DNA from: Eubacterium sp.
GTDB lineage: Bacteria > Bacillota > Clostridia > Lachnospirales > Lachnospiraceae
DNA: 12,317 bases
Direction: 5' to 3'
NCBI GenBank assembly: GCA_020844525.1
Contig: JAJGAH010000026.1
Location: forward strand, 1 to 12,317
The notes beneath the pieces were generated by a model. It was given only the letters and a program-made list of their open reading frames with translations, searched no databases and was not told the origin of the DNA. Both the position numbers and the translations under genes were made by a program. How positions within the stretch are numbered: position 1 is the stretch's first letter; every line of letters starts with the position of its first letter. Positions 6,908 through 12,317 of the stretch are shown piece after piece.

Positions 6908-8326
6908 CTATTTTCCTTCGACCCTTGACATCAATACTACCGTCTCAACATGAACGGTATCGGGGAATAAATCGACGCATTTATATCTGACCAGCCGGTA
7001 TCCATGTTCGAGAAAAACCGGCAGGTCTCTTGCGAGGCTTGTAGGTTTGCATGAGATATATATGATATTCCTGACACCATATGCGATAATTTTTGGCAAC
7101 GCCTTTGGATGCACCCCTTCTCTGGGCGGATCCAGAATAATAGCATCCGGTTTTTCTGTAATTTTGTCAAGGACTTTCAATACGTCACCACAAAGAAACC
7201 TGCAATTTTGCAGATGATTTCTCTGTGCATTCTCTCTTGCTGCTTCTACTGCCTCTTCCACTATTTCCACACCGATCACTTTTCCGGCTACAGGAGCTAT
7301 GATCTGGGCGATCGTTCCGGTACCGCTGTACAGGTCAAAAACGGTCTGGTCATGCACATCACCAAGAAATTCCCTTGCTGTTCGATACAGAACCTCAGCT
7401 CCTCGGGAATTGGTCTGAAAAAAAGAAAAAGGTGTAATCTTGAAGCAAAGTCCGAGGAGATTTTCATAAAAAAAGTCTCTTCCATACAGAAGGTCCGTGC
7501 GATCATTTTTTATCACATCGGCAACGGAGTCATTGATCGTATGGAGTATACCAACAATTTTTCCCTCCAGCTGCAGCTGCAGCAGCTGCCCAGCAAATGG
7601 CTTTTCGGGAAAAGCAGCACCTTCACTCTGGGAACTGGTAACCAGGTCTACCAGAATTTCACCTGTTGCGGAAGCGCGGCGCACCAGCAGATGCCGCAGA
7701 TAACCCTGATGCGTCATTTTGTGATAATAAGTCCAGCCCTGGGCACGGCAGAAGCTCAGTACCGTTCTGAGTATCAGATTAAAATCATTGTGCACGATCT
7801 GGCAATGGTCTGCCGTCAGAATATCATAGGTACTGTTCTTCTTATGCAGACCAAGCGTGAGCTCGCCACCCTTTTCGCAGTCACCGAAGGCGTATTCCAT
7901 TTTATTGCGGTAGGCGTTTTTCTGGGGGCTTGGGATGATACCCTCTTCTATCGGCTCACTCAAATTCTCCGGTATATGATCTCCTGCTGTCAGTGCGTGG
8001 CTGATCAGAAGCCTGATCTCCTGCTCCTTCAGCTTTAACTGCGTCTGGTAGGGAAGTGTGCGATAGGTGCAGCCGCCGCACTCCGGAAACAGATTACAGC
8101 CTGGATCCTCAGTTTCAGATTCTGATGGTTTGATTACAGAAAGCAATTGGCCCTCTATGACGCCGGCTTTTTTCTTCCGGATCCGAAAACAAATCGTCTG
8201 TCCCGGGATGGTATTCTTCACAATGACCTCTTTTTCCACGCCGTTTTGATCCTCCAGCCTGACATGGCCCTTATTCGGATATGTGACCTTTACAACGACT
8301 CCTTCGTAAACCTCTCCCTTTTTCAT
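6908..8326 (-). CDS. rlmD: 23S rRNA (uracil-5-)-methyltransferase, RlmD/RlmCD family
   Basis: A 472-aa SAM-dependent enzyme of the TrmA/RumA family that methylates C5 of uracil in 23S rRNA (U1939 in E. coli numbering; some Firmicutes homologues also modify U747). The ATG at 8326 follows AAGGGG at a seven-base spacing; a GTG directly before it is less likely. An N-terminal TRAM domain (about 1-65) is followed by the [4Fe-4S] cysteines Cys77, Cys83, Cys86 and Cys175. The SAM-binding loop DLYSGTGT is at 331-338, DPPREG follows near 400, the catalytic Cys426 is in ISCKPTSLARDL, and the general base Glu461 is in HVETVVLM. Length and motifs are complete. The gene's 3' end faces the acquired region; in streptococci the end of this gene (rum/rumA) is a known integration site of conjugative elements. 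No good promoter was seen directly upstream, so it may depend on readthrough. Confidence 0.95.
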   Translation of the reverse strand: MKKGEVYEGVVVKVTYPNKGHVRLEDQNGVEKEVIVKNTIPGQTICFRIRKKKAGVIEGQLLSVIKPSESETEDPGCNLFPECGGCTYRTLPYQTQLKLKEQEIRLLISHALTAGDHIPENLSEPIEEGIIPSPQKNAYRNKMEYAFGDCEKGGELTLGLHKKNSTYDILTADHCQIVHNDFNLILRTVLSFCRAQGWTYYHKMTHQGYLRHLLVRRASATGEILVDLVTSSQSEGAAFPEKPFAGQLLQLQLEGKIVGILHTINDSVADVIKNDRTDLLYGRDFFYENLLGLCFKITPFSFFQTNSRGAEVLYRTAREFLGDVHDQTVFDLYSGTGTIAQIIAPVAGKVIGVEIVEEAVEAARENAQRNHLQNCRFLCGDVLKVLDKITEKPDAIILDPPREGVHPKALPKIIAYGVRNIIYISCKPTSLARDLPVFLEHGYRLVRYKCVDLFPDTVHVETVVLMSRVEGK

Positions 8327-8356
8327 CACGTTTTCCCCTTAACTCCTGTTTTCTTG

Positions 8357-8389
8357 AAAAAAGCCCCGGCACAACCATGTGTCGGAGCC
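8357..8389 (-). terminator. Terminator or attenuator hairpin upstream of rlmD
   Basis: On the - strand TGTGCCGGGGCT (8373-8362) pairs with bases 8389-8378 in a 12-bp stem with one A-C mismatch and two wobbles, around a TGGT loop, followed by six T (8362-8357). It closes the transcript of the small membrane protein gene and ends only 30 bases before the rlmD start codon. Confidence 0.75.
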
Positions 8390-8423
8390 CTGAACTTCTT
8401 GTCTTGTATTTCCTGTCTGATAA

Positions 8424-8453
8424 TTCTTCTCTTGGATTCTTCTCTTGGATTCT
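8424..8453. repeat. 13-bp tandem repeat
   Basis: TTCTTCTCTTGGA occurs twice in direct succession (8424-8436 and 8437-8449) and begins a third time (TTCT). It is noncoding, between the membrane protein gene and its terminator. No function is evident; replication slippage explains it. The rest of the 8390-8516 stretch shows nothing more. Confidence 0.7.
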
Positions 8454-8516
8454 GCTTTTCGCTTCAGGAAACAGCCGCTGTCTGCCGAAAGTAATCAGCA
8501 CGAAGCAGATAGGATC

Positions 8517-8816
8517 TTATTCCGCTTTCTTTCCGGATTCCTCAGATGCATCCTGTGCATCATGGGGCTTTTCTTCCTCATCTTTATCATTTTCATCGAA
8601 ATAGCTGTCAAAATCGTCATCAAAATCTTCGTCATCGAAATCTTCAAGATAGTCCGGTGTAAAGTAACGATACACTGCATAAGCGAGTCCGCAGATCGCC
8701 GCAGTAGCAGCTACCGCAACCGCAATAATTCTGAGCAGAGAACCCTTCTTCATCTTTGTGTTCTGGGTTTTTGCCTGAATTGCATCTGCAAATGCCTTTA
8801 GTGTTTCCTTATCCAT
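8517..8816 (-). CDS. Small single-pass membrane protein with acidic tail, function unknown
   Basis: A 99-aa protein. The ATG at 8816 has GGAG nine bases upstream, and a good promoter lies about 120 bases upstream. A short cytoplasmic-looking N-terminus (1-25, KxxxKKG before the membrane) is followed by one hydrophobic helix (about 26-48, LLRIIAVAVAATAAICGLAY), then YRYFTPDYLEDFDDEDFDDD and a strongly acidic, probably disordered tail rich in Asp and Glu (about 55-99). There is no signal peptidase site, so it is probably membrane-anchored. I have the impression that similar short proteins are common in Lachnospiraceae, but I know no function. It forms its own transcription unit, upstream of rlmD and downstream of the tRNA genes. 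Confidence 0.8.
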   Translation of the reverse strand: MDKETLKAFADAIQAKTQNTKMKKGSLLRIIAVAVAATAAICGLAYAVYRYFTPDYLEDFDDEDFDDDFDSYFDENDKDEEEKPHDAQDASEESGKKAE

Positions 8817-8932
8817 AATAAGTCACTCCATTTCGCTTTGATAAAATATTTTGTCTTTGGAATCCCTTATTTCCATTCTGTTTCCCGCATTTTAATGAAC
8901 CGTGCCTTGTTTCTTAAGATTCAATTAGTGTT

Positions 8933-8962
8933 ATTATAACATAATCATGCATATAAAGACAA
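8933..8962 (-). promoter_or_regulatory. Promoter of the small membrane protein gene
   Basis: On the - strand: -35 TTGTCT (8962-8957), 18-bp spacer, -10 TATAAT (8938-8933). The start would lie near 8926, giving a leader of about 110 nt in which no further structure was recognised. Confidence 0.65.
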
Positions 8963-9063
8963 GAATCGAGATGGAATTGGTGAAAATGCCGATGCCGATG
9001 AATTCTTCAACAATTGATTTTTTCCCGTAAGCAGAAAAAATATTTCAAAAATACCAATAAAAG

Positions 9064-9099
9064 CAAAACCGGAAAGCCTTTCATATAAAGCTTTCCGGT
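9064..9099 (-). terminator. Terminator of the tRNA transcript
   Basis: ACCGGAAAG pairs perfectly with CTTTCCGGT (9068-9076 with 9091-9099), and the stem extends inward with one bulge. On the - strand it is followed by TTTTGCTTTTATT. It starts eight bases after the end of tRNA-Met. Confidence 0.85.
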
Positions 9100-9106
9100 A
9101 TACAAG

Positions 9107-9180
9107 TAGCGAGAGGGAGACTTGAACTCTCGACACCGCGGGTATGAACCGCGTGCTCTAGCCAACTGAGCTATCTCGCC
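9107..9180 (-). tRNA. tRNA-Met (CAT), elongator type
   Basis: A 74-nt cloverleaf: acceptor GGCGAGA/TCTCGCT with discriminator A, D arm with AGCTCAGTTGG, anticodon stem CGCGG/CCGCG with loop TTCATAC (anticodon CAT at 9146-9144), and T arm with GTTCAAGTC. The G1-U72 pair and the TTCATAC loop match the Firmicutes elongator tRNA-Met rather than initiator or lysidine-type tRNA-Ile. CCA is not encoded. Confidence 0.93.
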
Positions 9181-9205
9181 ATATATGAATTGTGAGCTGA
9201 AGGAA

Positions 9206-9278
9206 TGGGACCTACAGGGCTCGAACCTGTGACCCTCTGCTTGTAAGGCAGATGCTCTCCCAGCTGAGCTAAGATCCC
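9206..9278 (-). tRNA. tRNA-Val (TAC)
   Basis: A 73-nt cloverleaf: acceptor GGGATCT/AGGTCCC with discriminator A, D arm with AGCTCAGCTGGGAGAGC, anticodon stem TCTGC/GCAGA with loop CTTACAA (anticodon TAC, reads GTA and other Val codons), and T arm with GGTTCGAGCCC. CCA is not encoded. It is first in the transcript; tRNA-Met follows after 25 bases. Confidence 0.95.
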
Positions 9279-9309
9279 GTTTCTTGTTCTCTCCTCAACT
9301 CGCTTTGCT

Positions 9310-9339
9310 ATTATAACCTGATATTGTTTTAATTGTCAA
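9310..9339 (-). promoter_or_regulatory. Promoter of the tRNA-Val/tRNA-Met transcript
   Basis: On the - strand: consensus -35 TTGACA (9339-9334), 18-bp spacer, consensus -10 TATAAT (9315-9310), about 30 bases before the first tRNA. Confidence 0.85.
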
Positions 9340-9423
9340 CACTTTTTTGAAAAAAGATTCAGAGAATGATTTGGAAATTAATTTTTCTGGTGCAGATATT
9401 ATAGCTGGTAAAAATATAAGGGA

Positions 9424-9463
9424 AAGGGCTGCCTGATCGTCTCATTCAAATCAAGCAGCCCTT
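9424..9463 (-). terminator. End hairpin of the orphan transcript
   Basis: AAGGGCTGC (9424-9432) pairs with GCAGCCCTT (9455-9463) over nine bases, and TGA/TCA inside adds three more after one mismatch. On the - strand the tail is TTTCCCTTATATTTTT, so the U-run is interrupted; it is still better than the + strand tail. Between here and the tRNA promoter (9340-9423) no feature was seen. Confidence 0.6.
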
Positions 9464-9812
9464 CTAATGAATATCCTTAAGTTTCACTGTATAACCTCAC
9501 TTTCTATTCATTTGCCATATTCACTTTTGACTGACAGCCTCTTTCTTCGAATCTGCTGATCCGCTGCCTTTGCTTTTCTCTGTACCCAGTTCATGCTCTT
9601 CGCTGATCGCACTCCTGCGATTTGATTTTTTATGAGTATTTTTTAGCTTTTACAGCTTCTCCAGTTAAACCTTATTGAGCTCTTATAATATTTAACTGCT
9701 TCACAAGCACCGAGTGAAAAACTTTACATTCCCATTGGTCCATCCTCCAAAAGTAAATACCCGATTAAGAAAACCGATAACTTTTATTCCTTATTGGTTA
9801 TCTCTTTTCTTG
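9424..9812 (-). ncRNA. Orphan transcription unit, candidate noncoding RNA or decayed small gene
   Basis: A consensus promoter (9818-9846) and an end hairpin (9424-9463) on the same strand mark a transcript of about 390 nt with no intact gene. Hairpins seen in the RNA: GATAAC/GTTATC with GGAA in the loop (9802-9776), TTGG/CCAA with loop AGGATGGA (9750-9735), and ATCGCA-GGAG-TGCGAT (9621-9606). GGA in exposed loops is the hallmark of CsrA-binding RNAs, but GGAGG can as well be a ribosome binding site: an ATG at 9735 is eight bases after GGAGG and meets a stop after three codons. That frame stays open afterwards except for one more TAA, up to about 9515, so a decayed small gene is an equal possibility. 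It has no tmRNA, RNase P, SRP or 6S hallmark that I can see. Confidence 0.4.
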
Positions 9813-9817
9813 ACCCT

Positions 9818-9846
9818 ATAATACAGAATTAACACGCATATGTCAA
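9818..9846 (-). promoter_or_regulatory. Strong promoter of the orphan transcript
   Basis: On the - strand: consensus -35 TTGACA (9846-9841), 17-bp spacer, -10 TATTAT (9823-9818). Start expected near 9811. This is one of the best promoters in the window although no intact gene follows. Confidence 0.7.
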
Positions 9847-9849
9847 GCA

Positions 9850-10044
9850 TTTTTTGTAATTTATTTTTTTAAAATGTTTATATCTGAATATTGTGACATT
9901 TTAGACGATTAAATTTATCTTTTAGCTATTAATTACCCAGATGTTGTAGAAAAGCGTGTCGTTTTATCTGTATTTTTATATCGGCTGGGCTTATTGGATA
10001 GTAGCGGAATAAAACATATCAGCAAGTGCATTAGTTATAGTACA
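9850..10044. other. AT-rich intergenic stretch without a gene
   Basis: Between the orphan promoter and the purD terminator both strands are rich in A/T tracts and stops. No ribosome binding site with a frame, repeat or convincing hairpin was seen. Confidence 0.6.
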
Positions 10045-10048
10045 AATA

Positions 10049-10088
10049 AGACCGGTAACAGATGCTTCTCTTCATCTCTTACCGGTCT
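10049..10088 (-). terminator. Terminator of the purine operon after purD
   Basis: AGACCGGTAA (10049-10058) pairs perfectly with TTACCGGTCT (10079-10088), and AGATG/CATCT extends the stem inside after one mismatch. It is 86 bases after the purD stop. The - strand tail TTATTTGT is only moderately U-rich. Confidence 0.65.
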
Positions 10089-10173
10089 GAAATGATGATC
10101 TGTCAATCATCAAATAATCTTCTGAAATTCAACTCATCCATCAATAACGTCGTTCTGCGCTGTTCGAATGCCA

Positions 10174-11463
10174 TCAGCCCTTGAACTCATCGATCGCATG
10201 TCCGATATCGTGGCGATAATACTTATTCTGGAAGTCAATCCAGTCAACCGCCTTGTAAGCATTGGCCCTTGCTTCCTTCAGGTCTTTTCCAAGTGCGGTT
10301 ACGTCAAGTACACGGCCTCCATTGGTCACAACCTCACCCTTGTCATTGAATTTTGTGCCCGCGTGGAATACATAGTATCCCTTTTTATTTCTGAAGTTCT
10401 CCAGACCGTGAATGGGAAATCCTTTTTCATAGGATACCGGATAACCGTCACTGGCAAGAACAACAGTGACGCAGGCCTCATCCGTAAACTGCAGATCAAT
10501 CTGATCCAGCGTTCCGTCAATGCAGGCTTCCATAACTTCTACAATATCGTTTTTCATGCGTGGAAGTACAACCTGCGCCTCCGGATCTCCAAAGCGTGCA
10601 TTGTACTCCAGAACCTTGGGGCCATCCTCTGTGAGCATCAGGCCAAAGAAGATAATGCCCTTGAAAGGACGTCCCTCCGCCTTCATGGCATCAACCGTAG
10701 GCTGGAAGATATACTTCTGGCAGAATGCATCTGCTTCCTTTGTGTAGAAAGGCGTCGGGGAGAAGTTGCCCATTCCACCGGTATTCAGACCCTGATCTCC
10801 GTCCTTTGCGCGTTTATGGTCCTGGGCGGATGCCATGGTCTTCACAATATTGCCATCTACAAAGGACAGAACGGATACTTCACGACCGGTCATAAACTCC
10901 TCAATCACCAGCTCATCTCCGGCATGTCCGAACTTCTTGTCGATCATCAATTCCTTGACACCGGCCTTTGCCTCATCCAGATTGTTGCAGATCAGAACTC
11001 CCTTGCCAAGTGCCAGACCATCCGCTTTCAGAACAATCGGATATTTTGTATTCTTCTCCAGGTAAGCGATGGCATCCTCTGGTGTCGTGAACGTCTCATA
11101 AGCAGCCGTCGGAATATGATATTTCTTCATGAGATTTTTGGAAAAAGCCTTGGATCCTTCGAGAATCGCTGCGTTCTTCCTGGGTCCGAATACACGAAGG
11201 CCCTGTGCCTCAAAAGCATCTACGATACCGCCAACAAGGGGATCATCCATTCCCACAATTGTCAGATCAATCTGATGCTCCTTTGCAAAAGCAGTAAGCT
11301 TGTCAAATTCCATTGCGCCGATCGGCACACATTCTGCCAGTTCCGCAATTCCCGCATTTCCGGGTGCGCAATAAATTTTGTCCACCTTTGGGCTGTGGGC
11401 AACCTTCCAGACGATCGCATGCTCGCGGCCGCCTCCGCCAACTACCAGTACTTTCATTCCCAT
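10174..11463 (-). CDS. purD: Phosphoribosylamine--glycine ligase (GAR synthetase)
   Basis: A 429-aa ATP-grasp ligase that joins 5-phosphoribosylamine and glycine with ATP to give GAR, step 2 of purine synthesis. The ATG at 11463 is chosen because AGGAG is six to seven bases upstream; the ATG two codons later is the more familiar MKVLVVGGGGREHA start but is farther from the site. The N-domain loop GGGGREHA is at residues 9-16. The ATP-grasp part shows KADGLALGKGV and LNTGGMGNFSPTP. The metal and substrate segment EYNARFGDPE is at 286-295, followed by QVVLPRMKND. The C-terminal domain with the conserved GGRVLDVTALG is complete. It is the last gene of the purine operon here, 47 bases after purN; purH, often found between purN and purD, is absent. 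Confidence 0.97.
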   Translation of the reverse strand: MGMKVLVVGGGGREHAIVWKVAHSPKVDKIYCAPGNAGIAELAECVPIGAMEFDKLTAFAKEHQIDLTIVGMDDPLVGGIVDAFEAQGLRVFGPRKNAAILEGSKAFSKNLMKKYHIPTAAYETFTTPEDAIAYLEKNTKYPIVLKADGLALGKGVLICNNLDEAKAGVKELMIDKKFGHAGDELVIEEFMTGREVSVLSFVDGNIVKTMASAQDHKRAKDGDQGLNTGGMGNFSPTPFYTKEADAFCQKYIFQPTVDAMKAEGRPFKGIIFFGLMLTEDGPKVLEYNARFGDPEAQVVLPRMKNDIVEVMEACIDGTLDQIDLQFTDEACVTVVLASDGYPVSYEKGFPIHGLENFRNKKGYYVFHAGTKFNDKGEVVTNGGRVLDVTALGKDLKEARANAYKAVDWIDFQNKYYRHDIGHAIDEFKG

Positions 11464-11510
11464 GATGTTCTCCTCACTTTCTGACAAAGTGATCTTTTAT
11501 CATTTCTCCG

Positions 11511-12155
11511 TCAGATCTCTCCAAAAGTATAATCCTGAATATGCACCTTTACATCCAATACAGAAACACGACCATTTGCAATCAGATTGATCGCCTCAGG
11601 CATAATCTTCCATTCTGCCTGCTCCATAACCCGCCGCTGCAGAATCTCCGGTGTATCGCCGTCCTGTACATAGACAGCCTTCTGCAGAATGATTGGTCCG
11701 GTGTCCGTTCCCGCATCCACAAAATGTACAGTGGCACCCGTCACTCTTACACCCCGTTCCAGCACCTTCTCGTGTACATGAAGACCGTAATAGCCCGTGC
11801 CGCAGAAAGATGGGATCAGTGCGGGATGTATATTGATCATCCGGTTTGGAAAAGCTTCCACCATTTTCTTTGGAATAACCACCATACAGCCGGCAAGGAC
11901 CACCAGATCCGGTTTGTAGGACTGGGTTTTTGCGAGATAGGCATCCTCAAATTCTGCCCTGTTGGAAAAGCTGCGCGGGCTGACTACGGCCGCGTCAATC
12001 CCTTTTTTTCTGGCCCGTTCCAGGGCATACGCCCCGGGGTTGTTGCTGATCACACCGACGACTCCGGCATTTGTAATGGTACCATTATCAATAGCATCCA
12101 GAATGGCCTGAAGATTGGTTCCGCCCCCGGATACCAGTACTACAACTCTCAGCAT
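11511..12155 (-). CDS. purN: Phosphoribosylglycinamide formyltransferase (GAR transformylase, folate-dependent)
   Basis: A 214-aa enzyme that transfers a formyl group from 10-formyltetrahydrofolate to GAR, step 3 of purine synthesis. The ATG at 12155 is five bases after AAGGAGG. The N-terminal phosphate-binding loop is VSGGGTNLQAI (from residue 8). The catalytic triad of the family is visible: Asn108 and His110 in INIHPALIPSF, and Asp151 in the TDTGP segment. Length is usual for PurN. It makes the product from the PurD substrate chain, and its own product leads on through PurL to the PurM substrate, so the three genes here serve nearby steps. The Shine-Dalgarno sequence touches the stop codon of purM, which points to coupled translation. 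Confidence 0.97.
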   Translation of the reverse strand: MLRVVVLVSGGGTNLQAILDAIDNGTITNAGVVGVISNNPGAYALERARKKGIDAAVVSPRSFSNRAEFEDAYLAKTQSYKPDLVVLAGCMVVIPKKMVEAFPNRMINIHPALIPSFCGTGYYGLHVHEKVLERGVRVTGATVHFVDAGTDTGPIILQKAVYVQDGDTPEILQRRVMEQAEWKIMPEAINLIANGRVSVLDVKVHIQDYTFGEI

Positions 12156-12166
12156 GCGTGCCTCCT

Positions 12167-12317
12167 TCAGATAAGCTTTACGCCCTTTTCGCCAGCTCTG
12201 ATATGACCGATCTGATAAGGATATTCTCCTGCCTCGCGGACTGCCTGCATGGTCTTTGCCACATCGTCAGGACGAACCGCCAGCACCATGCCGATACCCA
12301 TATTGTAAGTGTTGTAC
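12167..12317 (-). CDS. purM: Phosphoribosylformylglycinamidine cyclo-ligase (AIR synthetase), C-terminal part
   Basis: Only the last 49 complete codons are present; the gene continues beyond the right edge of the window. They start with YNTYNMGIGMVLAV and end with IGHIRAGEKGVKLI and a TGA at 12169-12167. The NMGIGM segment and the IGxIxxGxxGV ending are typical of PurM, the ATP-dependent cyclase that turns FGAM into AIR (step 5 of purine synthesis). The stop codon is joined directly to the purN ribosome binding site (TGAAGGAGG), and purN begins 11 bases later. Confidence 0.95.
   Translation of the reverse strand, partial: YNTYNMGIGMVLAVRPDDVAKTMQAVREAGEYPYQIGHIRAGEKGVKLI

Noticed and set aside
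6653..6928. A 91-codon frame on the + strand after tetR.
   Set aside because: It runs through the tetR terminator hairpin and the short repeats and overlaps the end of rlmD; no ribosome binding site and no recognisable domain.
7109..8038. A 309-codon frame on the + strand opposite rlmD.
   Set aside because: It is the mirror frame of a fully supported methyltransferase; composition is that of a reverse complement and no motif is present.
9107..9278. The tRNA pair as integration site of the mobile element.
   Set aside because: The tRNA genes are intact, more than 2 kb from the acquired region and separated from it by rlmD and the membrane protein gene; no partial tRNA copy is seen in the left part of the window.
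9342..9356. Perfect palindrome CTTTTTTGAAAAAAG upstream of the tRNA promoter.
   Set aside because: It is built from A/T runs that arise easily by chance in this AT-rich spacer; it is too short in G/C pairs for a terminator and no regulator is indicated.
9424..9812. The orphan transcript as tmRNA, RNase P RNA, SRP RNA or 6S RNA.
   Set aside because: No tRNA-Ala-like ends with a tag frame, no RNase P core motifs, no SRP tetraloop region, and no long closing stem with a central bubble were found.
10168..11484. A 438-codon frame on the + strand opposite purD.
   Set aside because: It is antisense to a complete purD with all family motifs; no ribosome binding site and no family similarity.
1..12317. 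A CRISPR array or a defence island.
   Set aside because: No regularly spaced repeats with unique spacers and no nuclease, methylase or toxin-antitoxin genes were seen.

Overview
The window looks like the chromosome of a Gram-positive anaerobe of the Clostridia, probably Lachnospiraceae or a near relative. The signs are strong AGGAGG ribosome binding sites, TTGACA/TATAAT promoters, tRNA genes without an encoded CCA, a small acidic single-pass membrane protein of a type I associate with that family, and a purM-purN-purD order. It joins a horizontally acquired segment on the left to conserved backbone on the right. No gene in the window is outside a known broad family except the small membrane protein and an orphan transcription unit.

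Left part (1-4008, + strand): the last codons of a LysM-ended protein, probably a prophage or conjugative-element cell wall hydrolase, closed by a strong terminator. Then comes a tight four-gene recombination operon: a 70-aa SHOCT-like protein, a large serine recombinase (TTG start), a 139-aa protein with only the DNA-binding 'Recombinase' domain and no catalytic domain, and a second large serine recombinase. By eye this block is richer in GC and in C-ending codons than the rest of the window, which fits transfer.

Middle (4009-6907): a metal-transporting P1B-type ATPase (- strand) and a divergent TetR-family regulator (+ strand). The 160-bp space between them holds a good promoter and two GAACA/TGTTC palindromes that are likely operators. 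Two related hairpins sit at the outer ends of this pair. A ~200-bp stretch after the regulator carries short direct repeats that look like the end of a decayed mobile element, and it stops directly at the 3' end of rlmD. The 3' end of this methyltransferase gene (rum/rumA) is a known integration hotspot for streptococcal conjugative elements, so the element/chromosome junction may be here.

Right part (6908-12317, all - strand): rlmD (rRNA m5U methyltransferase), the small membrane protein, tRNA-Met(CAT) and tRNA-Val(TAC) with their own promoter and terminator, an orphan ~390-nt transcription unit (consensus promoter, GGA-containing hairpins, end hairpin, no intact reading frame), and the purine genes purD, purN and the end of purM, transcribed purM to purN to purD.
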